Below, piece after piece: positions 50,538 through 59,521 of a DNA stretch of 64,000 nucleotides; within the stretch, counting starts at the first letter, position 1; every line of letters starts with the position of its first letter. Source of the DNA: JAVBTR01 sp031556065. Lineage in GTDB: Bacteria > Bacillota > Clostridia > Christensenellales > Aristaeellaceae. Position numbers and translations under genes: made by a program. The notes beneath the pieces were generated by a model. The model had not been told where the DNA came from and made no database searches. It saw only the letters and a list, made by a program, of their open reading frames with translations. The stretch spans positions 1 to 64,000 of the forward strand of contig JAVBTR010000022.1 in NCBI GenBank assembly GCA_031556065.1, in the 5' to 3' direction.

Positions 50538-50656
50538 AAAAAGCAATACCCAGGTCAAGGAATCGTTTCATTCTCTTGACCTGGGTTTGCTTTTCGTTTT
50601 AGCGGATTACGTTGGGGTTTCACCCCAAACCCCATTTAAGGGAATTATCCCTTAAA
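50538..50656. repeat. Second copy of the composite stem-loop repeat
   Basis: A long stem 50538-50559/50575-50594 whose core ACCCAGGTCAAG/CTTGACCTGGGT equals that of 24610-24663; a TTGGGG...CCCCAA hairpin around 50612-50627 matching the 24683 hairpin unit (shared TTACGTT lead); and a 9-bp hairpin 50635-50656 (TTTAAGGGA, ATTA loop). The long stem probably terminates transcription at the 3' end of the sulfatase operon. Together with 50370-50537, which holds only the sigma-factor leader, this fills the gap between genes. Confidence 0.65.
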
Positions 50657-50670
50657 AATCCCCTCATTTT

Positions 50671-52008
50671 TCAGGTGATGCTGGTATAATGCCCGGCAAA
50701 CTCTTTTTCCCAATGCTTTTCAAGCTCTGCCCGCCACTGAAGGGCCGCGGTTTTTAACTCCTCAGCCAATTCTGGCATGGCCTGAGCCAGGTTATTCTTT
50801 TCCCCAGGATCTGCGTCCAGATCCGATAAAAACACAGGCGCACAAACCTCTGCGTGTTCTTCCAGCTGGCCGTTAAGCACTAATTTATACCGTCCCTGGC
50901 GCAGGGCCGTCTGATTATCCATTTCCCAAAAAATCCGCCTATGGGTTGAATCCTTCCCCCCCATCAGCCGAGGCAGAATACTGATCCCATCCAAAGTACC
51001 GCCACGCTCTTTAACACCTGCTGCTTCCAATAGGGTGGGGAAAATATCCATGGCTGCGGCAGGGTCCATAATCACCTGCCCGGCGGGAACATGCCCCGGC
51101 CAGGTGATTATGGCCGGGACCCTTATGCCCCCTTCGAAAAGGCTGAATTTATGCCCTTTAAAGCCTCCGGTGGTACCCCCATAATAAGGATCCTCCCGTC
51201 CATCCATCCAATTTCTGGATTCACGGGAAGGCCCGTTATCGCTCTGGAAATAAATAATGGTGTTATCACTTAAGCCCTGCCGGCGCAATTCCGCGCAGAT
51301 TTCGCCAACGCCATCATCCACCGCTGAAAGCATAGCCGCCATAATTTGCCGATCCCAGGGCAGGCCCTGGAACCTATCCAAATATTTTTTCGGCGCATGC
51401 ATAGGATAATGGGGCGCGTTGTAGCCCACATACAGCAGAAACGGTTTTTCCCTGTGTTCACGAATAAATGCCGTGCTCTTTTCGGTAATCAGCTCTGTCA
51501 TGTATTGGCCGTTTTCATAAACCTCCTGGTCGTTTTCCCAAAGATCATGGGTGGGGTTGGTGCGCCCATCGGCCATGCTCCAGTAAAAAATGTGGGAGTA
51601 ATAATCCACACAGCCCGCCATGAAACCGAAGAACCAATCGAACCCATTGGCATTGGGGCGAGATTTTTCGTTAAGGCCCAGATGCCACTTACCCACAATG
51701 CCCGTATCATAATCAAGCTTTTTTAGGGCCGTGGCAATGGTAGGCGTTTGGCTGGTAATGCCGCTTGAACGGCGGTGGCCTGCCAGAATAGAGCGAACCC
51801 CCGCATATCCCGGATATCTGCCTGTAAGCAGGGCCGCCCTGGAGGGGGAACAAACGGGCGAGTTGGAGTACATGGATGTAAACCGCGCGCCCTCCGAAGC
51901 CAGCTGATCCAGATGCGGGGTTACAAAATCCGTCGCGCCCATGCAGCTTAAATCGCCATAGCCCTGGTCGTCTGTCATAATGAGAATGATGTTAGGCTTT
52001 TTCGTCAT
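50671..52008 (-). CDS. Sulfatase, Cys-type (formylglycine-dependent)
   Basis: A 445-aa type I sulfatase. It starts (ATG 52008) TKKPNIILIMTDDQGYGD, metal-binding Asp 13-14, and bears CSPSRAALLTGR with the Cys at 53, which must be changed to formylglycine; anaerobic bacteria use a radical-SAM maturase (anSME), not seen here. No signal peptide, so it is cytosolic and probably acts on imported, partly degraded glycan. The gene follows the permease genes directly, consistent with one operon. Possible substrates are sulfated mucin or algal sugars; not decidable. Confidence 0.9.
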   Translation of the reverse strand: MTKKPNIILIMTDDQGYGDLSCMGATDFVTPHLDQLASEGARFTSMYSNSPVCSPSRAALLTGRYPGYAGVRSILAGHRRSSGITSQTPTIATALKKLDYDTGIVGKWHLGLNEKSRPNANGFDWFFGFMAGCVDYYSHIFYWSMADGRTNPTHDLWENDQEVYENGQYMTELITEKSTAFIREHREKPFLLYVGYNAPHYPMHAPKKYLDRFQGLPWDRQIMAAMLSAVDDGVGEICAELRRQGLSDNTIIYFQSDNGPSRESRNWMDGREDPYYGGTTGGFKGHKFSLFEGGIRVPAIITWPGHVPAGQVIMDPAAAMDIFPTLLEAAGVKERGGTLDGISILPRLMGGKDSTHRRIFWEMDNQTALRQGRYKLVLNGQLEEHAEVCAPVFLSDLDADPGEKNNLAQAMPELAEELKTAALQWRAELEKHWEKEFAGHYTSIT

Positions 52009-52033
52009 GGTCAGTCCTTCCCCTTCCAAACAA

Positions 52034-52909
52034 TTATCCTTTTACAGAACCCAGCATAACGCCTTTAACAAAATACTTTTGCAAGAACGGGTACAGGCAA
52101 AGAATGGGCAATGTGGCCACAATGGTCGTGCTGTACTTGACCAATTCTGCCGCCACATCCAATTCTCCTGCGCTTTCCTGGCCGGTACCGCTGACGATCA
52201 ACAGCTCCCTTAAAAACATTTGTAACGGGTAATACTGCCTGGCCCTTGGCAAATAAATCATCGCAGGAAACCAAGCGTTCCAATGCCCCACTGCGTAAAA
52301 AAGGAAAACAACCGCCAGGGTGGCTTTGGAAACGGGCAAAATCACATACCACAGTGCCTTAAAATCGTTCGCCCCGTCAATAATCGCCGCCTCCTCCAAG
52401 CTATCGGGAATGCTGCGAAAAGCGGTGCGCATAATCAGCAGGTTCCAAGTGCCAATACTGCTTGGCAAAATAAGCGCCAGCCGGTTGTTCAGCAGACCCA
52501 GCTCTTTTACCAAAAGGAAGCTGGGAATAAGACCGCCGGAAAAATACATGGTAAACACGATTAAGAACGTAATAAACTTTTTCCCGAAAAAGTCCTTTCT
52601 AGACAGGCCATATGCACCTAAAACGGTCATTACCATGTTAAGCGCCGTTCCTATTACCACATAAATAATGGTATTCCCATATCCAATAAAGGTATTGGGG
52701 TTATTCAAAACCGTTTCATAGCCCTTGGTTGAAAAGCCAAGTGGGAAGAGAATGGGACCCCGGTTGTTCATCAGCCGGATAGGGTCGCTGACAGATGCGA
52801 ACAAAACATACAGCATGGGATAAAAGCACAGAACCGTTATAATAAGCACCACCAGCGCTACCAATATATCGAACCCGTTCAGGCGCGGCCTTTTTCTGGC
52901 TTTCATCAT
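52034..52909 (-). CDS. Carbohydrate ABC transporter permease (YtcP/LplC type)
   Basis: A 291-aa inner-membrane permease with six helices; the cytosolic coupling loop contains EEAAIIDGANDFKALW, the EAA motif. It matches the YtcP/LplC branch of the CUT1 family for oligosaccharides. ATG 52909 is chosen because the longer frame runs back into the first permease gene. It forms a pair with the following-upstream gene. As usual for this family no ATPase gene is nearby; a shared MsmK/YurJ-like ATPase may serve it. Confidence 0.9.
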   Translation of the reverse strand: MMKARKRPRLNGFDILVALVVLIITVLCFYPMLYVLFASVSDPIRLMNNRGPILFPLGFSTKGYETVLNNPNTFIGYGNTIIYVVIGTALNMVMTVLGAYGLSRKDFFGKKFITFLIVFTMYFSGGLIPSFLLVKELGLLNNRLALILPSSIGTWNLLIMRTAFRSIPDSLEEAAIIDGANDFKALWYVILPVSKATLAVVFLFYAVGHWNAWFPAMIYLPRARQYYPLQMFLRELLIVSGTGQESAGELDVAAELVKYSTTIVATLPILCLYPFLQKYFVKGVMLGSVKG

Positions 52910-52910
52910 A

Positions 52911-53843
52911 TCACCACAGCCCTTCGTTGACGTATGTACGGGAAAACCAATTGGCAAAGACCACCAAGCCCATATTGATAATGGAATTAAACAGGCCAAT
53001 GGCGGCAGCAGAGCTGTAATTCAATTTTTCCAGCCCGCTTCTATATACGTAGGACGATATAATGTCCGAGGTTTCATAAGTAATGGGGCTGTAGAGCAAG
53101 ATGGTTTTATCCGCCCCTTCGCTCATAATTCGGCCCACCCGCATAATCAATTGCACGGCAATAATGGGAACCAAAACAGGCAAATTAATATGCCATATCT
53201 TCTTTGTACGGCTGGCCCCATCCAGATCGGCCGCCTCAAACAGGCTCACATCCACCGTTGCCAGGGTAGCTAAATAGATAATGCTCTCCCAGCCGATGGA
53301 TTCCCATATCCCGCTGATGATGTAAATCGCCCGGTAATATTGGGGCTGAGCCAGCAGGTTCTTCGGCTCCATCCCCAGATAAGATAAAACCACCGTAATA
53401 ATACCCGTACTGCTGGTAAAGCTTCTTACAAGGCCGCAGATAACCACCAGCGATACAAAGTGGGGCATGTAGGTCAAGGTTTGGCAGGTGCGCTTCATGG
53501 CGCCATCCCGCATTTCGTTTAGCAGCAGTGCCAGAATAATGGGCATAGGAAAGGCAAAAGCAATTTGGTATACGCTTAAAACGATGGTATTGCGAATGAT
53601 ACGCCAAGCATACAGGCCGTTAAAAAAATCGCTGAAATGTTTAAGTCCTACCCAATCGCTGCCTAAAATCCCCTTTGCCGGCTTGAAGTTTTGAAACGCG
53701 ATAATAATTCCCGTCATAGGCAGGTAATGAAAAATAATATAATAGGCCAGCACAGGAAGCAGCATCACATATACCCATTTGAAGCGTTTCCAGTCTTTTT
53801 TAAACCTGCGCCATGGGCTTGCGTTTTTAAAGGCAGCGTTCAT
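52911..53843 (-). CDS. Carbohydrate ABC transporter permease (YteP/LplB type)
   Basis: The first permease of the pair, 310 aa, six helices, with the N-terminal signature YVMLLPVLAYYIIFHYLPM and EAA-like loop LFEAADLDGASRTKKIWHI. ATG 53843 (SD AAGGA upstream) is preferred over the frame's first ATG at 53861. A GC-rich hairpin (53871-53905) separates it from the binding-protein gene, which would lower permease mRNA relative to binding protein, a pattern known for such transporters. Confidence 0.9.
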   Translation of the reverse strand: MNAAFKNASPWRRFKKDWKRFKWVYVMLLPVLAYYIIFHYLPMTGIIIAFQNFKPAKGILGSDWVGLKHFSDFFNGLYAWRIIRNTIVLSVYQIAFAFPMPIILALLLNEMRDGAMKRTCQTLTYMPHFVSLVVICGLVRSFTSSTGIITVVLSYLGMEPKNLLAQPQYYRAIYIISGIWESIGWESIIYLATLATVDVSLFEAADLDGASRTKKIWHINLPVLVPIIAVQLIMRVGRIMSEGADKTILLYSPITYETSDIISSYVYRSGLEKLNYSSAAAIGLFNSIINMGLVVFANWFSRTYVNEGLW

Positions 53844-53870
53844 AGGACCCATTCCTTCCACTTAAAACTG

Positions 53871-53905
53871 GCGCGCATGAGAGGAGGCCCCCATCCCATG
53901 CGCGC
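53871..53905 (-). terminator. Hairpin between binding protein and permease genes
   Basis: A 9-bp GC-rich stem (53871-53879 with 53897-53905) followed on the minus strand by a T4 tract, likely partial termination giving more binding protein than permease. Confidence 0.6.
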
Positions 53906-53919
53906 GCTTTGTTCCCCGG

Positions 53920-55473
53920 TTATTCGAGCCCGGGCTTGCTCATGAACGCGGCATACTCGTTCTGGGTAATGGCAATAGCCTCTTCAATCCCCATGGATTT
54001 AAGCTGCGCCATGTAGTTATCGTATTCGCTAAGAGGGGTAATGCCGGTAATAAACTTCAAGGTCATTTCATCGATGTAGGTATTGATATCGTTCATGATG
54101 CTGGTGCGGGTTTCGCTGCCCTGGGCGGAAAGGGAGAAGGGCGGGAGCACCTGAGCATTGTCAACGGTTTTGTCTTCGGAATACATCATACGCTTAGCCA
54201 GAGCTGCCTGGTTGGCGACCACGTTGGGGTTGCATTCCACGTCCGGGTCCGACCATTTGGCGGTACGGTGAATTTTGTAATTCATCTGTACATCGCCCAA
54301 GGGGATTTCAGGGTTATTGAGCATGGCATCGGTAAAGGTCTTCGCGCCATTCTCGTCCTTTGTGTAATGGACATCCTTAATGCCCCAGTTGCAAAGATCC
54401 GCGCCATCCTTTGTATAGTAGTAGTTCATGTATTGGACAGCCGCTTCAATGTTTTTGCAGTCCGTGGTAATGACGGTGGTGCCAAAGGCCGTTTCAGGCA
54501 CATGGTCGCTATAGGTGCTTTCAAAATGAATGGCCTGGCCTTCCGTTTGGCGTACATAAGGCAGGGGGACTGCTTCAAAATTGTTGGCCACAGCCAGGGA
54601 GTTGGCAATATCCACTGAAGAGGGGAACATGCCAACGGTTTTATTTACCCATAAAGCATGGTTTTCCGAATCGGTCATGTTGGCCATGAAATCCTTGTAA
54701 ATGTAGCCCTTGTCATACCACTTGTTCATCAGCGTTAGGTATTCAAGGTAGCTTTTTGTGTACTGGCCATACTGCACATTGCCCTGGGCATCCAGGCACC
54801 AGCCAGTGGTAATGCCAAAGGGCCACATGAGCATATCCGTACGGCCTGTTTTATCCAGTACGACGCCTGCGATACCGGCTTCCTTCATTACTTCAAAGTC
54901 CGCTTCGCAATCGGCCAAGGTAAGGGGAATATCCAGGCCCAGTTCATCCATGATGTCCTGGCGGTACATCATGCGGTTGAAGGCAGGCGCTGTCTGCTTA
55001 AGGGTTTCAAAGGAATACACCTTGCCATCTTCGCTGGTGCACAGCCGGTAGCATAAATCCGAGCTGCGGATGGCCTTGTAGTAATCCGGGGCGTATTTTT
55101 CAAGGTAAGGCGTTAAATCCACAAAGATGCCTTCGCTTACGCCCGTGGCCGCGCCGCCGGGGTAGGAATCGCGAATTTGAAGAATATCCGGCACATCGCC
55201 GCTGGCGATAATCAGCCCCAACTGGGTGGCCGCATCGCTGGGCGCGCAGTTGATGAATTCCACATCCATCCCCGTGTTTTCGCTAATGGTTTTGTAGATA
55301 ATATGATCGTTATAGGAAGCAATGTACTTGGAGGCAATAGGTTGAATGGGCAGCCAGAAGGTCAGCTTGTTATTGTCCGTTTGGATGGGGTAGGCGGTTT
55401 CTGCGGCGGCTGTGGTTAAAGCCATGGCGCATAGCAGCGTCAAACACAGAAGCATAGAAACAATTCTTTTCAT
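53920..55473 (-). CDS. Sugar ABC transporter solute-binding protein
   Basis: A 517-aa secreted binding protein of the large LplA/YtcQ type. ATG 55473 follows AGGAGG and gives a signal peptide MKRIVSMLLCLTLLCAMALT with probable cut after AAAET. There is no lipobox Cys right after the signal, which is odd for a Gram-positive binding protein (an inner Cys-Ala pair is in the hydrophobic core). Domain features: GNVQYGQYTKSYLEYLTLMNKWYDKG. It should deliver oligosaccharide to the two permeases. The AraC regulator is divergent. Confidence 0.88.
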   Translation of the reverse strand: MKRIVSMLLCLTLLCAMALTTAAAETAYPIQTDNNKLTFWLPIQPIASKYIASYNDHIIYKTISENTGMDVEFINCAPSDAATQLGLIIASGDVPDILQIRDSYPGGAATGVSEGIFVDLTPYLEKYAPDYYKAIRSSDLCYRLCTSEDGKVYSFETLKQTAPAFNRMMYRQDIMDELGLDIPLTLADCEADFEVMKEAGIAGVVLDKTGRTDMLMWPFGITTGWCLDAQGNVQYGQYTKSYLEYLTLMNKWYDKGYIYKDFMANMTDSENHALWVNKTVGMFPSSVDIANSLAVANNFEAVPLPYVRQTEGQAIHFESTYSDHVPETAFGTTVITTDCKNIEAAVQYMNYYYTKDGADLCNWGIKDVHYTKDENGAKTFTDAMLNNPEIPLGDVQMNYKIHRTAKWSDPDVECNPNVVANQAALAKRMMYSEDKTVDNAQVLPPFSLSAQGSETRTSIMNDINTYIDEMTLKFITGITPLSEYDNYMAQLKSMGIEEAIAITQNEYAAFMSKPGLE

Positions 55474-55564
55474 GGGGCATCCTCCTATTCGTTTGTTGAG
55501 CACCGGGCCCAATCTTTAATCCTATTTAACCCCTTCAATCCCGCCGACGCAAGATGTGAGTCTT

Positions 55565-55586
55565 GTGAAAATGATGTGGTTTTCAC
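55565..55586. promoter_or_regulatory. Inverted repeat in the SBP/AraC divergent promoter region
   Basis: GTGAAAA (55565-55571) and TTTTCAC (55580-55586), 8 bases apart, lie about 90 bases upstream of the SBP start, a good candidate operator for the divergent AraC protein. Confidence 0.4.
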
Positions 55587-55643
55587 GATCGCAAATCCTA
55601 CATAGACTGCAAGTTCCACATACCCATTCACCTTTTTTGCTAA

Positions 55644-55672
55644 TTGCGCCGGGCTTGCCGCTCAACTATAAT
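55644..55672 (+). promoter_or_regulatory. Promoter of the AraC-regulator/GH43 operon
   Basis: TTGCGC at 55644-55649 and TATAAT at 55667-55672 with a 17-base spacer; start codon at 55707. Confidence 0.7.
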
Positions 55673-55706
55673 GACCCTATAAGATAATATTATTGGGGGA
55701 CATGCC

Positions 55707-57800
55707 ATGAAACCGATTAAACAGCGCCATTATTTTCTTCGCTATTTCGCGGTTTTTTGTGTGCCAGTTCTGATGCTGGGAAGCCTGCTTTTCACCAACA
55801 ATATTCTATATACCAATCGGGAAACCGGGGCTTTAAGGAACACTGCCCTCCAGCAGATGGTGGAAGCCATGGATACGCTGGTGGCTCAGACCCAATCCGT
55901 AACCGATAAAGCCAGCCTCAACGAAGATATTCTGTCTGCCCACCGGGGTGTAGAACGGGATTACGCAGCCATTAGCCAATGGCTTAGGCTGTATGAGGAT
56001 CTGTTTATAGACGAAGTTACCCTGGCTTATTACCTTCTGGGCGATACCGCCATCACCACTCGGGACGGCGCTGTGGCTTACCACGATTTTGAAACCAAAT
56101 ACGCCGACAGCCTTAATTTTAGCCTGGCGGGATATTTTAAAACCCTTAACCAATCCTCCCGTTTTACCACACTAAACCTTTCCCGTAAAAGTGGCGCTTT
56201 CTACGCCCTTTCCTATACCTATCCTGTTATCGATTCTCAGGCACGGCACATTGGTACCCTTTGCTTTCTTCTGCCCCGCTCGGCCCTTCAAGCCGTACAA
56301 AACCGGTACTTTCCCGAAAGCAGCGCCCAACTGCATATTTACGACGCGGCAAACAAGGCAGTTTATCAAAGTGCGCCAGAACCCACCTTTTCCCAACCTC
56401 TTTCCAAAATGAGCGGGCTGGGCCTGATTGAAGATAGCGCCCAAGGGGTGGTGCTGCGCGCCGTATCCCAAAGAGGCCGTTTTACCTATTATATGGTTAT
56501 GCCACGGCAAATCTTTTATAAAGCCAGTGGCACAGATATGACCTTCCTTTATATCCTTTGGTCCGCGCTGATCCTCTTTAGCACTTTAGCCGCCGTGCTT
56601 TTAACCCGCAGCCATTTTCAAAAGCTGCAAACCATGCACAGCAAGAACCTGCGCCTGGAGGACGCGCTGGATGCCCAAAGCGATATTATCCGTTCTCTGG
56701 TTTTGCGCAAGCTCATCGATGGCAGCCAGAAGGAACAGGCTGTTATTAATTATAATTTATTGTGTGCCAATATTCAATTTTATCACGGCCATTTCTTTGT
56801 ATTGGCCGCGGATTTTGCCACCGCCAACGAGGATAGCCAAAGTGCTGCCTTCGCCCTTGCTTTTGAGGATGAAAAATCCTCTGAAATCTACTACCAGGTG
56901 GTTACTCTGCCGGAAAGCCGCTGCAATGCGGTTATTATCAACACCGCCTTGGACAGGGAAAACCTGGCCCAGGAAGTAACCGCCCTTGCGGCTAAGTGGG
57001 ATATCGCCGCGCCGATGGGCCTTAGTGCCTGCCACGATACAAGCCTTGGGCTCCATGTTGCCTATGTTGAAGCCCTGGTTGCTTTAAAAGAAAAGCTAGG
57101 CCCCGCCAACGAACAACTCCATCTGTTTTCCCGGGCCGAAGATTCCGGCGATTCTCCCCTGCCCGTACTTGAAAACATGATTATTCAAGAAAGCATCCGC
57201 AATGGCAACAAGGCCATGCTGGACAGCAGCATTGAAGGGATTTTCAACAAAATAGTCTTGCTTTTACCCAACCCCCAAATGGTACAGCTGGCCTGCTTTG
57301 ATGTGATTAACCTCTGCGTCCGGCTTTATACCATTTTCGAAATGCCCCTTCCCCCCCAAGCCCTCCAGGATCTTTCCGCCTTTGATTCCCCCACGGCCCT
57401 AATTGATCCCATTAAAGCGCTGCTATTCTCTTTATGCGATGGGGTGCAGGAAAATTTCAATAAAGCCGTTGCCTCCACCAAATACAACCTGATCGGTTTT
57501 GTGCAGGCTCACTTTCGTGACAGCAACCTTTCATTAAACCTTCTGGCTGATGAGTTTAACCTTTCCCAATCCTATATCAGCAAGCTCTTTAAAGATGAAA
57601 CAGGGCAAAACTTTATTTCTTACGTAAAGGATTTGCGCATGTCCTATGTGAAAAAGCAGCTGCTTTTCACGGATTTGCAGGTGAAGGATATTATTCTGGA
57701 TACTGGCTACGTGGATGTGGCGAACTTTACCCGCACATTTAAACAGGAAGTGGGGGTCACACCCCTTCAGTATAGGCGGAATATACGCCAAAACGGTTAA
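55707..57800 (+). CDS. Membrane-bound AraC-family transcriptional regulator
   Basis: A 697-aa protein with membrane helices near 10-32 and 280-300 flanking a large outside sensing region, and an AraC DNA-binding domain at the C-terminus (two HTHs, about 600-695; NLSLNLLADEFNLSQSYISK and LQVKDIILDTGYVDVANFTR). This one-protein layout is common for regulators beside YteP/YtcP sugar loci. It probably senses a glycan outside and activates the divergent transport operon and the GH43 gene after it. ATG 55707 lies after a purine-rich TTGGGGGA. Confidence 0.88.
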   Translation: MKPIKQRHYFLRYFAVFCVPVLMLGSLLFTNNILYTNRETGALRNTALQQMVEAMDTLVAQTQSVTDKASLNEDILSAHRGVERDYAAISQWLRLYEDLFIDEVTLAYYLLGDTAITTRDGAVAYHDFETKYADSLNFSLAGYFKTLNQSSRFTTLNLSRKSGAFYALSYTYPVIDSQARHIGTLCFLLPRSALQAVQNRYFPESSAQLHIYDAANKAVYQSAPEPTFSQPLSKMSGLGLIEDSAQGVVLRAVSQRGRFTYYMVMPRQIFYKASGTDMTFLYILWSALILFSTLAAVLLTRSHFQKLQTMHSKNLRLEDALDAQSDIIRSLVLRKLIDGSQKEQAVINYNLLCANIQFYHGHFFVLAADFATANEDSQSAAFALAFEDEKSSEIYYQVVTLPESRCNAVIINTALDRENLAQEVTALAAKWDIAAPMGLSACHDTSLGLHVAYVEALVALKEKLGPANEQLHLFSRAEDSGDSPLPVLENMIIQESIRNGNKAMLDSSIEGIFNKIVLLLPNPQMVQLACFDVINLCVRLYTIFEMPLPPQALQDLSAFDSPTALIDPIKALLFSLCDGVQENFNKAVASTKYNLIGFVQAHFRDSNLSLNLLADEFNLSQSYISKLFKDETGQNFISYVKDLRMSYVKKQLLFTDLQVKDIILDTGYVDVANFTRTFKQEVGVTPLQYRRNIRQNG

Positions 57801-57813
57801 AGGAGGAACACCC

Positions 57814-59520
57814 ATGGATTTTTTAAGCAACCAGGCCCATCCCGAAAACGACGAGGTGGCCTGCACCCATTACGCTTTATCCGCCCAGCCGCTTGTGCCC
57901 GCGGTTTTAGAAAACGCAGTTACCTGCGCTTGCGCCTATATGGAAGGGCAGTACCATTTATTGGTGGTACCTGAAAAAGCGCCGGAAACAGTTGCCCTAT
58001 ACCTAAGCGCTGCCATTACCGGTTTTAAAAACCCGGTGTTAACCATCCGCCTGTCTGCCCCCGTTCGCTCTGTCAGCTTTTTCCTTAAGCCGGAAGAACC
58101 TCTAATCTGTATTTTAAGCGATGCCCTGTTCTTTTACGATCTTAAGGGCAATGGCCTTTGCGCAAAACAAACAAACGCCCAATGGGCAACGGCCTTATGG
58201 GACAGGGGCCAGGGCTATTTGGTTACGCAGCAGGAGGTATATGAGCTTCAAGCAGATTTGAGCCCCTGCGATGAAGGCGCTTATTCCATCGAAGCGGTTC
58301 CCTGCCTTGTGGATAACCGTACGGATATTCTTTGGCAAACAGGCCGCTCCAATCCCGGCACGTTGGGAGGAATGCTATTTCGGTTTGAAGAAAACCTCTA
58401 CTATACCTGCGGCGATCCCTTTAACCGCTGTGCTTCAGATCATATGGATACCTTTATATGCCAGGTCCATGATCTTGGCAGGCCCTATTCCCGCCGGTAT
58501 TTGGCCATTCCAAACGGCGGTGCCGCATGCTTTTTCACCGGCGAAAACGGCCGTCTGTTCGCTGCCTTTGTGGGCGCAACCCCTTTAAGCTGCGTTTACC
58601 AAAAGGCAGCCATTTTGCCCATGGACCTTGTTGAAAACCAGTTTTTCCGGCCTTCAGAGGCATACTATCTGGAAACAACCCCCGTTGCCCGGCTTAAGCC
58701 CAAAAAAGGTGTTTCTGGTATTCGGGATCCTTTTGTTTATGCCGCGCCGGATGGCTGCTATTACCTGATTGGCACCACCCCTGGCCCGGAGGGTTCTTAT
58801 CTGAACAACACCAGCTGCATCCGCATGTGGCGCAGCGAGGATTTGGAAACCTTCACACCCCTTGGCAAGGTTTACGATTACCGGGATACCCCTCAAGCCT
58901 GGCAGAACAATGTCTCCCAGCGCATAAGCGCCTGGGCCCCTGAAATGGTGCATTACAACCAGACCTATTATCTTACTTATTCCACCTCCCCCGGCTGCGG
59001 GCTTTTAAAAAGCACCAGCGGTAGGCCGGAAGGCCCCTATATGGACTTGGGCCGGGTAGTACAGCGAGGCATCGATTCGGGCTTTTTTATGGAAGACGGG
59101 CAGCTTTACCTGATTTGGCAAAACGGGCGCATAGCCCCCCTATCCCCCGATGGCACGGAAATGACCCGGGAGCCAGTGCTCCTTTTGCCCACGGACGGCC
59201 AGGAAGTAGGCTATGAAGGGGCGGGGCTGATTAAAGTGGATAGCCATTATGTGCTCTACGGTGCGGAATGGCACGGGGATTTTCGCATTGATGGCAGCTA
59301 TGATATGATGTACAGCGTAGCCGACCACTTAATGGGCCCCTACAGCCCGCGGCGGCTTCTGGTGCCCCATGGAGGCCATGGCTGCCTGTTCTGGGGCCAT
59401 GATGGTGTTTTGCGCTATGCGCTTTTCGGGAACGATCGCACTGCTCCCTTCCGCCGCCGACTGGGCATTGGCCCTGTTCATATTCAAAAAACAGTCAAAG
59501 GGCTTACCCTTGAAATCTAA
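57814..59520 (+). CDS. GH43-like five-bladed beta-propeller protein
   Basis: A 568-aa protein. The second half (about 290-560) is a family 43-type glycoside hydrolase propeller: IRDPFVY (Asp near 305, base), APEMV (Glu near 377, pKa Asp/Glu position) and a Glu in YEGAGLIK near 468 that could be the acid. The first half (about 1-285) has no family I recognise. No signal peptide. ATG 57814 has AAAGGAGG. Substrate typically arabinosyl, xylosyl or galactosyl; unclear here. Confidence 0.75.
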   Translation: MDFLSNQAHPENDEVACTHYALSAQPLVPAVLENAVTCACAYMEGQYHLLVVPEKAPETVALYLSAAITGFKNPVLTIRLSAPVRSVSFFLKPEEPLICILSDALFFYDLKGNGLCAKQTNAQWATALWDRGQGYLVTQQEVYELQADLSPCDEGAYSIEAVPCLVDNRTDILWQTGRSNPGTLGGMLFRFEENLYYTCGDPFNRCASDHMDTFICQVHDLGRPYSRRYLAIPNGGAACFFTGENGRLFAAFVGATPLSCVYQKAAILPMDLVENQFFRPSEAYYLETTPVARLKPKKGVSGIRDPFVYAAPDGCYYLIGTTPGPEGSYLNNTSCIRMWRSEDLETFTPLGKVYDYRDTPQAWQNNVSQRISAWAPEMVHYNQTYYLTYSTSPGCGLLKSTSGRPEGPYMDLGRVVQRGIDSGFFMEDGQLYLIWQNGRIAPLSPDGTEMTREPVLLLPTDGQEVGYEGAGLIKVDSHYVLYGAEWHGDFRIDGSYDMMYSVADHLMGPYSPRRLLVPHGGHGCLFWGHDGVLRYALFGNDRTAPFRRRLGIGPVHIQKTVKGLTLEI

Positions 59521-59521
59521 T

